Shown here: piece by piece, positions 37,342-46,600 of the stretch
How the letters are laid out: the number at the start of each line of letters is the position of its first letter
How positions within the stretch are numbered: position 1 is the first letter of the stretch
Assembly: GCF_009695935.1 (NCBI RefSeq)
Contig: NZ_VUMY01000004.1
Location: forward strand, 62,001-126,000
Reading direction: 5' to 3'
From: Mobiluncus porci
GTDB taxonomy: Bacteria > Actinomycetota > Actinomycetes > Actinomycetales > Actinomycetaceae
Length of the DNA stretch: 64,000 nucleotides
Notes under the pieces: generated by a model
Seen by the model: the letters and a program-made list of their open reading frames with translations, nothing else
Told to the model about the DNA's origin: nothing
The model's database searches: none
Program-made: the position numbers and the translations under genes

Positions 37342-39192
37342 ATGTCCATTCCTAATGACACTTTGTTGCACACGATTCAACCGGCCGCAACCGAGCCGAG
37401 CCTGATTCGTAACTTTAGCATCATCGCTCACATCGACCACGGCAAATCGACGCTGGCTGACCGGATGCTCGGGCTGACCGGAGTCGTGACCGAGCGGGAG
37501 ATGCGGGCGCAGTATCTCGATCGGATGGACATCGAGCGGGAGCGTGGAATCACCATCAAATCCCAAGCCGTGCGGATGCCGTGGCAGGTCGGGGAGAAAG
37601 CCTATGCGCTCAACATGATCGATACCCCCGGTCACGTCGATTTCACCTATGAGGTTTCGCGCTCGCTCGCGGCTTGTGAAGGGGCAGTCCTGCTGGTGGA
37701 CGCCTCCCAGGGGATTGAGGCGCAAACCTTGGCGAATCTCTATCTGGCGCTGGAAGACGACCTGACGATTATCCCCGTGTTGAACAAGATCGATCTTCCC
37801 GGCGCGATGCCGGAAAAACACGCTGAGGAACTGGCGAGCCTGATTGGCTGCCAGCCCGAGGACTGCCTGAAAGTGTCGGGGAAAACTGGCGAAGGCGTCG
37901 CCGCGCTCCTGGACGAGATTGTTCGCCAAGTCCCGCCCCCCACCGGCGACCCAGCCGCGCCGACCAGAGCCATGATCTTCGACTCGGTTTACGACACCTA
38001 TCGCGGGGTGGTCACCTATGTTCGCGTCGTGGACGGCTCGCTCACGGCTCGGCAGCGCCTGAAGATGATGTCCAGCGCCACCACCCACGAATTATTGGAG
38101 CTCGGCGTGATCAGCCCGGAGCCAACCCCGACTTCCGGACTGGGAGCCGGAGAGGTCGGCTACCTGATTACCGGGGTGAAGGACGTGCGGCAGTCCCGCG
38201 TAGGTGACACCGTGACCTCGGCAGATAAACCGGCCGCGGAGGCCTTGGCGGGATACCGAGACCCGATGCCGATGGTGTATTCGGGCCTCTATCCGATTGA
38301 AGGGACAGATTTTCCGGTTTTGCGCGACGCGCTTGATAAGCTCCGGTTGAACGACGCGTCGCTGACCTACGAACCGGAGACTTCCGCGGCCCTCGGCTCA
38401 GGATTCCGCTGTGGATTCTTGGGGCTGTTGCACCTGGAGATTATTCGCGAACGCCTCGAGCGGGAGTTTGATTTGGCGCTGATTTCGACCGCGCCGAACG
38501 TGGAGTATCACGTGGTGACGGAAGACGGAACCGAGCTCGATGTCCACAACCCTTCCGAGTTCCCCGACGGGAAATTGAAAGAGGTCTTGGAGCCGGTAGT
38601 GGCGGCGACAATTTTGACGCCCTCGGATTTTGTTGGGCCCGTGATGGAACTGTGTCAAGACCGGCGCGGCACGATGAAGAATATGCAGTATCTCTCCGCG
38701 GATCGCGTGGAGTTGCATTACACGCTGCCTTTGGCGGAAATCGTCTACGACTTCTTTGACCAGTTGAAGTCGCGCACCCGCGGGTATGCGTCCTTGGACT
38801 ATCACTTGGACGGGCTCGCGCCGGCTGATTTGGTGAAGGTCGACATTTTGTTGAACGGCGAGCAGGTCGACGCGTTTTCGGCGATTGTCCACAAGGATGC
38901 GGCCTATAACTATGGGACCACGATGGCGCAGAAACTTCGGAAACTGATTCCGCGCCAACAATTCGAGGTTCCGATTCAGGCCGCGATTGGGACGCGGGTT
39001 ATTGCGCGGGAGAATATTCGCGCTTTGCGAAAAGACATGCTTGCGAAGTGCTACGGCGGCGATATTACCCGTAAGCGTAAGCTCCTCGAAAAGCAGAAAG
39101 CCGGCAAGAAACGAATGAAGGCGATCGGGCGCGTCGAGGTTCCCCAAGAGGCGTTTATTGCCGCTTTGTCCTCGGAGGAACCCAAGAAATGA
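37342..39192 (+). CDS. lepA: Elongation factor 4
   Basis: A ribosome-bound GTPase that can back-translocate stalled ribosomes. The 616-residue protein has G1 [15 protein letters not shown], the effector [13 protein letters not shown]3 DTPGHVDF, G4 LNKIDLP, domains II-III and the unique C-terminal domain ([32 protein letters not shown]). AAAGGGGAGAG precedes the chosen ATG. The stop overlaps the trmB start (ATGA), so the two are likely coupled. Confidence 0.97.
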   Translation: MSIPNDTLLHTIQPAATEPSLIRNFSIIAHIDHGKSTLADRMLGLTGVVTEREMRAQYLDRMDIERERGITIKSQAVRMPWQVGEKAYALNMIDTPGHVDFTYEVSRSLAACEGAVLLVDASQGIEAQTLANLYLALEDDLTIIPVLNKIDLPGAMPEKHAEELASLIGCQPEDCLKVSGKTGEGVAALLDEIVRQVPPPTGDPAAPTRAMIFDSVYDTYRGVVTYVRVVDGSLTARQRLKMMSSATTHELLELGVISPEPTPTSGLGAGEVGYLITGVKDVRQSRVGDTVTSADKPAAEALAGYRDPMPMVYSGLYPIEGTDFPVLRDALDKLRLNDASLTYEPETSAALGSGFRCGFLGLLHLEIIRERLEREFDLALISTAPNVEYHVVTEDGTELDVHNPSEFPDGKLKEVLEPVVAATILTPSDFVGPVMELCQDRRGTMKNMQYLSADRVELHYTLPLAEIVYDFFDQLKSRTRGYASLDYHLDGLAPADLVKVDILLNGEQVDAFSAIVHKDAAYNYGTTMAQKLRKLIPRQQFEVPIQAAIGTRVIARENIRALRKDMLAKCYGGDITRKRKLLEKQKAGKKRMKAIGRVEVPQEAFIAALSSEEPKK

Positions 39193-40445
39193 GCAAGACC
39201 GTGCGGTTTGATCCGGATGAAGATGCCAGCGTAGCCAGTGGGGTCGAACCTCTTTGGCGTAATGAGCGCAGCGAATGTAGCCAAAAGGGTGCGACCCCAG
39301 CGTGGCGTAGCGATTCGATTTCTTCGGCTTCGCCGTTGGGTCAGACCCTTCCGACTACGCTCCCTTCAGTCGCTACGCCGGAGAGGTCTGACCCGCCGGC
39401 TTCGCCGTATCCGCGCGTGCGGACCTTCGCGCGGCGCGGAGATCGGATGGGGGACACTCTCGAGCGGACTTTCGAGAAATACAAGCATGCCTATTTGCTG
39501 GATTTGGAGCGCGGCGCCGGCGTGACGATGGTCGCGGAGACGGCGCGGCTCGACCCGCGTTTGGTGTTCGGGCGCGAGGCGCCGCTGATTGTCGAGGTAG
39601 GCTGCGGCAACGGGGAACAGATTGTTCACGCCGCAGCGAACCATCCGGAGAATAACTATCTCGGTTTCGAGGTGTGGCTTCCGGGGATCGCGAAAATCGT
39701 CTCCAGCGCGGTGCGGAACTTCGACGGTTTGCCGAACTTGAAGGTAGCGGACGTGGATGCGCTCCAGGCTTTGCCGATTCTGTTTGCGGATTACTGCGGG
39801 GGAGCGGGTTCAACAAGGGAGTCCCGCTTGATGAATGCCACAGCGGAATCCGGCTGGTCGGGCGGTCTCGGGGAATCAGCCAATCTCGGGGATTCCCGCG
39901 AGATTTCGAGTCCGATCCAGAGCGCTGAGGCTGAGGTCTTAGGCGAGGCAAGTCGCGGAGTCATCAACGAATTGTGGACGTTCTTTGCTGACCCCTGGCC
40001 GAAGCATCGCCACAAGAAACGTCGGCTCGTGGCTCCGGAATTTGCCGGGATTGCCGCGGATTTGCTGGTGGACGGCGGGCTGTGGCGGATGGCGACAGAC
40101 TGGTCCGATTATGCCTGGCAGATGCGCGACGTGATTGAAGCCACGCCCGGATTGGTGAATGTTTACGCAGGCGAGCGGCCCGATCCGGAGGATCCGGAGG
40201 GGATGCGGGGCGGGTTTGCGCCGCGTTTCGAGGGGCGCGTCGTGACGGCTTTTGAGCGGCGGGCCGGGCGCGAGGGTCGTGAGGTGCGGGATTTGTGCGC
40301 GCGGCGGGTTGTGCGCGGTTCCGAGGAGGAGCGTCAGCAAGCGGCGGCTCTCCGGGTCGTCGAGCGGCTCGGGCGCGAGCGCTTGGAAGAGAAGCCAATC
40401 GACTCCGGATTCGAGCCGCGCGACCCCTGGTATCACGAGGATTAA
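39189..40445 (+). CDS. trmB: tRNA (guanine-46-N7)-methyltransferase with repeat-coded insertions
   Basis: Methylates G46 of tRNA with SAM. The conserved core has [30 protein letters not shown] (SAM site), the [13 protein letters not shown] signature and the terminal SGFEPRDPW-like motif (the catalytic-domain end). At 418 residues it is about 150 longer than usual. Residues about 15-73 are coded by a complete double family B element (177 bp, exactly 59 codons), and about 30 residues near 205-240 are coded by two opposed family A motifs and neighbouring repeats. Both inserts keep the frame. The start overlaps the lepA stop. Confidence 0.9.
   Translation: MSKTVRFDPDEDASVASGVEPLWRNERSECSQKGATPAWRSDSISSASPLGQTLPTTLPSVATPERSDPPASPYPRVRTFARRGDRMGDTLERTFEKYKHAYLLDLERGAGVTMVAETARLDPRLVFGREAPLIVEVGCGNGEQIVHAAANHPENNYLGFEVWLPGIAKIVSSAVRNFDGLPNLKVADVDALQALPILFADYCGGAGSTRESRLMNATAESGWSGGLGESANLGDSREISSPIQSAEAEVLGEASRGVINELWTFFADPWPKHRHKKRRLVAPEFAGIAADLLVDGGLWRMATDWSDYAWQMRDVIEATPGLVNVYAGERPDPEDPEGMRGGFAPRFEGRVVTAFERRAGREGREVRDLCARRVVRGSEEERQQAAALRVVERLGRERLEEKPIDSGFEPRDPWYHED
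39230..39406. repeat. Double family B element inside trmB
   Basis: GTAGCCAGTGGGGTCGAACC with GGTGCGACCCCAGCGTGGC, then GGGTCAGACCC with GGTCTGACCCGCCGGC. The 177 bp are in frame and encode an N-terminal extension. Confidence 0.8.
39806..39840. repeat. Opposed pair of family A motifs inside trmB
   Basis: GGGTTCAACAAGGGAGTC is followed at once by CCCGCTTGATGAATGCC, an inverted arrangement within 35 bp. Confidence 0.75.
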
Positions 40446-40447
40446 GC

Positions 40448-41968
40448 GTGAGCGGAGCTGACGGGGGCAGGAGCGGAGCCGCTGGGGTCAGACCTCTGGC
40501 ACGCGGTGGCATCGGCGCAGCCGAAAGAGCCACCGCGTTACTGGCGGAGGCGTTAAAAACAGCGGAGCTGTTTAGCCGAAGCTCCGATAACGGCGCTTGC
40601 GCCGTACCCGAAGGGAACGCAGCCAAAGGGTCTGACCCGCCGGCTGCGCCTGCGTCGTTGTCCGCTTATGTCCATGTGCCTTACTGTTTGCAGCGCTGCG
40701 GGTATTGCGATTTCAACACCTACGCGAATCTCTCGCTTGGTCCCGGGGTGGACGGATATGCCGATGCCCTAACCCAAGAGATCAAAATGAGTCATGGGGA
40801 CGTGCTTTTTGACTCATTTTTCGCAAAGCGAATGAGTCAAAAAGCACGTCCCCATGACTCATTAAGCACGGTATTCTTTGGCGGAGGAACGCCGACGATT
40901 TTGCCGGCGAGCGACCTGGTGAAAATCCTCGAAGCGCTTAGGGCAACTTACGGAATCGTAGACGGAGCCGAGGTTACCGCCGAGGCAAACCCGGACACCG
41001 TTGATGCGGGCTACCTTGAAGAACTCGCCCGCGGGGGATTTACCCGCGTGTCTTTCGGGATGCAATCCGCTGCCCCCCACGTCCTCGCAACTCTCGACCG
41101 CACCCACACGCAGGCTCATCTCGAGGCCGCTGTCCGCGCCGCCCATAACCTCGGTCTCGAGACCTCGGTGGACCTCATTTACGGTACGCCCGGGGAGAGC
41201 CTTGACGATTGGAGAGCGTCCCTAGAAGCGGCCTTGAATCTCGGAGTGAAACACATCTCTTGTTACGCGCTCACGATTGAGCCGGGGACTCGGCTTGGGC
41301 TAGCGCTGGCTCGCGGGGAGATTGCGCCGGTTGATCCTGATGACCAGGCGGATAAATACGAGATTGCCGATGCCGTCTTGAGCGCGGCCGGGCTCCAGTG
41401 GTATGAGATTTCCAACTGGGCAGTTCCGGGCCGTGAGTGTCGGCATAATCTCGCCTATTGGCGAAACCGGGATTGGCTCGGTTTCGGCCCCGGTGCGCAT
41501 TCGCATTTGAGGGCGGCTACGTCTCGGTCTGACTCGTCGGCTGCGCCTGTCCCGCTTGGGTCCGTGTCTGACTCTGCGGGGGTTCGGTGGTGGAACGTGA
41601 AATCGCCGGTGAAGTGGCTAGCGGCGGTCAGCAAAGGTGAGCTGCCGGTGGAAGATTCAGAAGTCATAAAGGGGGAAGCGGCCTGGTTGGAGCACGTTTT
41701 GTTGAACATTCGCTTGCGAGAGGGCTTGGATTTGCGAGAGCCGGCTACGCAATCTGGTGACGGTTCCACTTTGTTCCGTTCGCTTAGCTCACTACCCAAA
41801 GCCGTAACCGTCCCCGATTGCTCCGCCAATCTCCGGAAAGCGGCGGAGGCGCTCGCGGGGGAGGGGCTGCTGGACGCGGATGCGCTCACCAGCAACCGCG
41901 GGGTTTTGACTCTCAAGGGGAGACTCTTGGCCGATACGGTGACGCGGCGACTGAGTGAGTTTGATTAA
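40448..41968 (+). CDS. hemW: HemW-type radical SAM heme chaperone with insertions
   Basis: A radical SAM protein of the HemW group, once called coproporphyrinogen oxidase-like, now seen as a heme chaperone. The iron-sulfur site is CLQRCGYCDF (CxxxCxxC), followed by STVFFGGGTPTILP, VTAEANPDTV, RVSFGMQSA and the C-terminal HemN-type domain. The protein (506 aa from the GTG at 40448) is about 100 longer than usual. A family B/hairpin block codes residues about 5-68. A 78-bp palindrome codes 26 residues between the first two motifs, and two more repeat-like tracts lie near 41513-41585 and 41745-41820. The GTG is three bases after the trmB stop. Confidence 0.85.
   Translation: MSGADGGRSGAAGVRPLARGGIGAAERATALLAEALKTAELFSRSSDNGACAVPEGNAAKGSDPPAAPASLSAYVHVPYCLQRCGYCDFNTYANLSLGPGVDGYADALTQEIKMSHGDVLFDSFFAKRMSQKARPHDSLSTVFFGGGTPTILPASDLVKILEALRATYGIVDGAEVTAEANPDTVDAGYLEELARGGFTRVSFGMQSAAPHVLATLDRTHTQAHLEAAVRAAHNLGLETSVDLIYGTPGESLDDWRASLEAALNLGVKHISCYALTIEPGTRLGLALARGEIAPVDPDDQADKYEIADAVLSAAGLQWYEISNWAVPGRECRHNLAYWRNRDWLGFGPGAHSHLRAATSRSDSSAAPVPLGSVSDSAGVRWWNVKSPVKWLAAVSKGELPVEDSEVIKGEAAWLEHVLLNIRLREGLDLREPATQSGDGSTLFRSLSSLPKAVTVPDCSANLRKAAEALAGEGLLDADALTSNRGVLTLKGRLLADTVTRRLSEFD
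40458..40650. repeat. Family B element with hairpin cassettes inside hemW
   Basis: GGGGTCAGACC at the left and GGGTCTGACCCGCCGGC at the right enclose smaller hairpins (GGTGGC/GCCACC, AAACAGC/GCTGTTT, GGCGC/GCGCC). All are in the hemW frame. Confidence 0.75.
40786..40863. repeat. Perfect palindrome with 33-nt arms inside hemW
   Basis: Arms at 40786-40818 and 40831-40863 are exact complements with a 12-nt loop, TTTCGCAAAGCG. The arm begins AATGAGTCATGGGGACGTGC and ends TGACTCATT, so each arm is also partly self-complementary. It keeps the hemW frame. Confidence 0.93.
41513..41585. repeat. Degenerate family B unit inside hemW
   Basis: CGGCTACGTCTCGGTCTGACT followed by CGTCGGCTGCGCC and a later GTCTGACTCTGCGG resembles a decayed family B element in coding sequence. 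Confidence 0.5.
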
Positions 41969-42009
41969 TTGCCGACTAAATACGCTCTCGACAGGTCTTC
42001 ACCGGTAGT

Positions 42010-42023
42010 GTATACTTGTATAC
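42010..42023 (+). promoter_or_regulatory. Operator-like palindrome of the first toxin-antitoxin pair
   Basis: GTATACTTGTATAC, two GTATAC half-sites with a two-base centre, ends directly at the antitoxin ATG and overlaps TATACT, a possible -10 box. The position fits repression by the RHH antitoxin. Confidence 0.6.
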
Positions 42024-42299
42024 ATGAGTAAAACTGCTGTACTTTCCGCAAGGGTGGATGCCGATACTGCGCGAAGGGTTGATGCACGCGCCCAGGAGCT
42101 CGGGAAAACCCGTTCGCAATACGTGGAAGACCTGGTGAAAAAGGATTTGGGAAACCTCAAAACTCTCGAGGCTAAAAAGGCTCGCGAGGCGGAGATTAAC
42201 GAGGTTATGGACTTAATCAGGCGCTTGATTCCTCCAAATACCAAGGAAATCGACGTTAAAGAAGCGCGCTACGAGCGCCTCCGCAAGTATGTTGACTGA
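42024..42299 (+). CDS. Ribbon-helix-helix-type antitoxin
   Basis: A 91-residue protein with the RHH-like start KTAVLSARVDADTARRVDARAQELGKTRSQYVEDLV (strand, helix, helix), followed by a charged helical tail likely to bind the toxin. It directly precedes a PIN-domain gene (17-bp gap), the usual order for a VapBC-like module. Such antitoxins neutralise the nuclease and repress their own operon. The exact antitoxin class is uncertain. Confidence 0.75.
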   Translation: MSKTAVLSARVDADTARRVDARAQELGKTRSQYVEDLVKKDLGNLKTLEAKKAREAEINEVMDLIRRLIPPNTKEIDVKEARYERLRKYVD

Positions 42300-42316
42300 A
42301 TCCCCGAAAGCAAACT

Positions 42317-42733
42317 ATGCGCTGTTTAATCGACACCAATGTATTGATTGATTTACTGGGTGGTCGCGAGCCTTTTTATGAGGATGCTGACCGGCTTGTA
42401 AGGCATTTTGATAAAAACGACTTTCTGGTAAGCGCGTCTTGCGTTACCGATATCTACTACATCTTGCATCGAAACTATGTCACCAAAGCGGACGCGATAC
42501 TTTCCGTGAGGCTGCTTCGAGAAAAGATTGCCACCATTGTTGAAGTGACTGATGCCGATATCGCGGCGGCCCTTGACTCGCCCCTTGACGACTTCGAGGA
42601 CGCGGTCCTGGATGCGGTTGCCAAGCGCCACGGGGTTGACTACCTCATCACCCGCAACCTCGAAGACTTCCAAGGCTCGCGAACCCCGTGCCTGACCCCA
42701 GCGGATTTCTTGGTGGAATTCGGAGAAAACTAA
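42317..42733 (+). CDS. PIN-domain ribonuclease toxin (VapC-like)
   Basis: A 138-residue PIN-domain protein. The acidic metal-binding residues are in LIDTNVLIDLL (Asp6) and in the DDFEDAVLDAVAKRHGVDYLITRNLEDF region (Glu/Asp near 92-97 and 115). VapC-type toxins cut tRNA or rRNA; the target here is unknown. Its stop overlaps by 4 bp the stop of the MazF-like gene on the other strand, so two toxins converge. Confidence 0.85.
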   Translation: MRCLIDTNVLIDLLGGREPFYEDADRLVRHFDKNDFLVSASCVTDIYYILHRNYVTKADAILSVRLLREKIATIVEVTDADIAAALDSPLDDFEDAVLDAVAKRHGVDYLITRNLEDFQGSRTPCLTPADFLVEFGEN

Positions 42734-43080
42734 ATCCCGTAAATCGCGCCGATAATCGTGAGGATGCGGCCCATCGTCGAGCGGTCCAATCGACCGATTA
42801 TTCGAGCGTTCCGTGCCTCAAGATCGAGGGAACGCGCTTGCTCCACACAAACCACTCCCCGCACCGCCTCGCGTCCGTCCTCCATGTCGAGAACCTCCGG
42901 CAGCGGCACATGGAGGGGGAATCCGTTGTCGCGTAAAGTGATTGGCGCCACCATGGTGAGGCTGGTTGCGATATTGAATTTCGTGGTCGAAATCACCACG
43001 CCTGGCCTGGTCTTCATGGCCTCATGTCCGCGCGAGGGGTCGAAGCTCACCAGCACAATATCGCCTTGGTTCGTAAGCAT
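42730..43080 (-). CDS. MazF/PemK-family mRNA interferase toxin
   Basis: A 116-residue endoribonuclease toxin of the MazF/PemK fold. It has the family features GDIVLVSFDPSRGHEAMKTRPGVVIST, TMVAPIT and the VVCVEQARSLD segment followed by the GRLDRSTMGRIL helix. The start overlaps the antitoxin end by one base, so they are coupled. It would cleave mRNA at short sequences when freed from its antitoxin. Confidence 0.9.
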   Translation of the reverse strand: MLTNQGDIVLVSFDPSRGHEAMKTRPGVVISTTKFNIATSLTMVAPITLRDNGFPLHVPLPEVLDMEDGREAVRGVVCVEQARSLDLEARNARIIGRLDRSTMGRILTIIGAIYGI

Positions 43081-43355
43081 TACCAGACCTCGTTCTCACT
43101 CGGCTCGCCCCAGTCGATTTCGTTTCCGATGGTGGGGTAATCGTCCGGTGGTTCGTAAGTGCCGTTCCAGTTCTCCAACAGTTCGTCCATTGTTACCTTG
43201 GTGGTTCGCCTGACCACCGGCGAGATGATGATATTTCCTTCTTTTACAGAAAGGTCAACTGTGTCCCCCAAGGCCAGTCCGGCTTCGTGCGCAAGTGGTT
43301 TGGGGATAATCACGCCTTGGCTGTTTCCCCATTTCGTAAGCGTTGCCGTGCTCAT
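43080..43355 (-). CDS. MazE-like AbrB-family antitoxin
   Basis: A 91-residue antitoxin with an N-terminal AbrB/MazE swapped-hairpin domain (TLTKWGNSQGVIIPKPLAHEAGLALGDTVDLSVKEGNIII). An acidic C-terminal tail (about 55-91) should wrap the toxin. GGAGGTG precedes the ATG. It is upstream of and overlapping the MazF-like toxin, the normal order. Confidence 0.9.
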   Translation of the reverse strand: MSTATLTKWGNSQGVIIPKPLAHEAGLALGDTVDLSVKEGNIIISPVVRRTTKVTMDELLENWNGTYEPPDDYPTIGNEIDWGEPSENEVW

Positions 43356-43377
43356 TTCACACCTCCATAGACATGTT

Positions 43378-43390
43378 TATACATAGTATA
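43378..43390 (-). promoter_or_regulatory. Operator-like palindrome of the MazEF-type pair
   Basis: TATACATAGTATA is a perfect 5-bp dyad around ATA, about 23 bp before the antitoxin start. It shares the TATAC half-site with the operator-like site at 42010. Confidence 0.5.
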
Positions 43391-43584
43391 ACCGACATCG
43401 ATTGGGAAGGTTAATAGGTGAATTGTCAGGACATGCACGTAAAGATTTTGTAACGATGGAACAGTCGGACGCGGATGGCGTTTTGGTTGACCTGGGGGTT
43501 TACGCCGCGACCAGGGATTATGAAAAATCCCTGGGTTAAGCGGGGGTTTTCGCTGAAATCACGCCAAAAGGCTCACAATTAAAG

Positions 43585-43648
43585 GAGCGTAACCGAACAG
43601 ATAGATAGGCGTTTGGAACGCTCGTGCTAGCCCCATCCGGAGGGGCTG
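43585..43648 (+). promoter_or_regulatory. Structured leader of the large CWB2 gene
   Basis: GAGCGT/ACGCTC encloses the string GATAGATAGGCG, and AGCCCC/GGGGCT forms a hairpin next to it, followed by GGTGAACGAATCC and then the ribosome site. The order loosely recalls the 3' half of the c-di-AMP (ydaO) riboswitch, which controls cell-wall genes, but the 5' half is not convincing. Confidence 0.3.
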
Positions 43649-43685
43649 GTGAACGAATCCATGGATGGTATTCGAGGAGGACACA

Positions 43686-46600
43686 GTGGAAAATCACGTT
43701 TTGAGGAAGATGCGCCGCGCAGGAATTGTTATCGCCTGTGCTGCTGGGCTGACGTTCGTGGGGATTGCGCCGGCGAATGCGTTGAGTGGTCAAGGGTGGC
43801 AGACGAGTGATTTAGGGAAAAATGGAACCGCAGTTGCTCAGCTAGCTGTGCCCAAAGGGGACGGAACTATCGGCTATAAATATTGTTCCGGTGTGCTAGT
43901 TAAGCCCAACGAAGTGTTGACCTCAAGTGATTGTTTCTCGTTTTCCAATGACCCCTATCACGACGTGTTTGCACGAGAATCCACCACGACAGAGGACAAT
44001 CTCGCTACTAAGACTGCTCGCGTTACTTTCGGTAAAGATGCTGAACAGAATAACAAGTCCCAAGATCGCGTTTACTTTTCGGTTCGCGTAGAAACTCCGG
44101 CTTCGAGCGCCTGGGGGCTGTCTATTGTCCAATTGGATCGTCCGGTTACGGGAATCACTCCCGTGTCGAAAGCTAGCGGAATCACCAAAGATGGCACCAT
44201 TGGGAATCTACTAGGATGGGAAACCACCGACTTTGTTCCCATGCCTGGTGCGATTCCTACCACTATCACTTCCAATGATAAGAATATTGCTTACCGAGCA
44301 CTTTCCGGCTACGAGGTTTCCCCCCTGACTTGGGAACAATTCGAGGCTACCGGTAAGAGCATTCCTGAAATCGACATGCCGAGCGCTGGCGATAAAACTG
44401 CGGTAGTTCCCGGTTTCCGAGTGAAGGGAATTCGTGTCTCTAAAGAAAACACTAAGGAGCTTGGTTCTCCGGTGGTGACGACTGATGGAAAGCTGCAAGG
44501 CATCTTGGTGGGGTATGACAAGAATGGACAGGCGGTTTTCCTCGATGCGGGCGAACCTAATATTTCTGACTGGATTTACCGCGCCCATACCCAGCGAATT
44601 CTGGAAAAGAAAGAAAAAGTATCCAGCGAGAAGGCTCTGTCGGGACAATATAAGGACTTACGTGACTTGATGTGCGGAAACCCTGCCGCTTCGGACATGA
44701 AAACCTTTGAGTCCTACGCCATCACCAACGGTAATAGCACTAACAACAGCATTAACACTCATAACGAGTACGTGACGAATTTGGGACGTCCGGAATTCAA
44801 GTACGCTCATACGGACAACCACGCACCTAACTATCCTGTTACCTCTACAAATGATCCGAGCTACATAAAGGATATTTCCAAGGATGCCCCTACCTTGCAG
44901 GCTATGTGTCAGCCGGGAGGTGAGAATCGTAAGCTTGATCTGGTAACTATGTACCAGCGCGCAATTACTGAGGAACAGCACTATCAAGTTGAACGCGGTA
45001 AGATTCAGAAGAAAGTGACTGACGCGGAAATTGCCAAGAATCTCGCTGAGCAGGCATATAAGACGGCTCAGACTGAGGAGGCCAAGGCCTACAGCTATTA
45101 CAAGGTTGATATTAGCGACTCAACAAACAAGAAAAAGTGGGAAGACGCAGTCGCAAACACAAAGGCTAAAAAGACCGATATGGAAGGTAAGGTCAAGGAA
45201 TACAACGTATTGCTCGAACTCCAAGAGCAGGTTGTGAAGAGCCTTGACCCGGTGGTTTCTGATGCCTTGGGTGCTGTCAAGAACGGGATGCTGGAGTTGG
45301 AAGCTAAAGTTGAGGCTGCCCAAAACGATTGGGCCGATAAGGACGATGCTTTTCGTAAAGCCTACGACGATGCGATGAGCAAATACTTAGCCGAGCTTAA
45401 GAAAAAAGCCGATAACGCGGTGAAAGCTGAGGAAAACACAACCTATTGTATAGGTCACCCGGATGACACGAAGTGTGGGGATCCTAAAGGATATCCCAAA
45501 GCGTACGAGAGGGTGAACCAGTCGATCCTCGATAAGGATCCCTACAGTGAATATCTTGTCCTTGGTGGTGGTAAGGATCAGGTAGAGCGCGACCTTGGTG
45601 CCTATGCGGAGCCTCTGAACCAAACGGTTCCGATTATGCTTGAGGCTCGTTACCAAATTTGGAACATGACTCGCATGACAGACATGCTAAAGAAAGGCGC
45701 AGTTCTAAATCCTGCTGATAAAGAGGCCATGCGCCAGGAGATTATGGAACTTCTAGATAAGCAAGAAGAGCTTAAAAACCAGATTTCCACGGCAAATGGG
45801 AAGATGCAGGAAGCCGCCACTAACCTCAAGAAATCCTACGAGACCGTGCCCGAGGCTCTGAAGAATTACTTGAAAGAAAAAGGCTACGATCAGGTTATCC
45901 AGGATTTCAACAATGCCAACCTGGCTTATAACGGCGCTAAAACTGATTTGAAGAATCTGGATCAGGTTCGAGATGAATTGCCCGATGCAGCTACCACCAC
46001 TCAGATGGATTCTTTGTTGAACAAAGCCAGCAAGTCCTACGCGAACCTGATGGACATTCTCGACCAAGTGACTGCTGCCACCAACAAACTAAGCGAACTA
46101 AACGCGATTAGTGAGCTTGCCAAGAAAGGCTTGATTAAAGATGACGATGACCCGACTGCTGGCATGACCCCGGCGGAAAAGGAAAAGTACGAAAAGGAGC
46201 AAGCTGCCAAGAAGGCTGCTGAAGAAGCCGCCGCGAAGAAGGCAGCAGATGCTGCCGCCAAGAAGGCAGAAGCCGAGGCAAAGAAGGCTGCGGCTGAGGC
46301 TGAGAAGAAAGCCAAGGCCGACGAGAAGCGCCTCGCTAAAGCCTTGTCCAAGAATACCTTGCGGGCTGAGGGCGCGAATCGGGTTCTGACCTCGATTGCG
46401 GCGTGGAAGATTGGGAAATTCCCCGGTGACTCTCTCGTCCTTGTGGATGGCAATGTTCACGCCGATGGGCTGTCTGCCACCCCGTTTGCGGCCGGATTGA
46501 AGGCGCCCATCCTACTGACCCAGTGGAAGACCGGCCTCGAGCCAGCCCTGATGGATCAGATTAAAGCCTCCGGGAAGAAGAAACTCTACCTGGTTGGCTG

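Larger units (their letters stand above)
43356..43685. other. Gap between the mazE-like gene and the large CWB2 gene
   Basis: Contains the operator-like site at 43378, a hairpin CCAGGGATT/AATCCCTGG at 43511-43534 and a structured leader at 43585-43648. No gene is visible. Confidence 0.5.
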
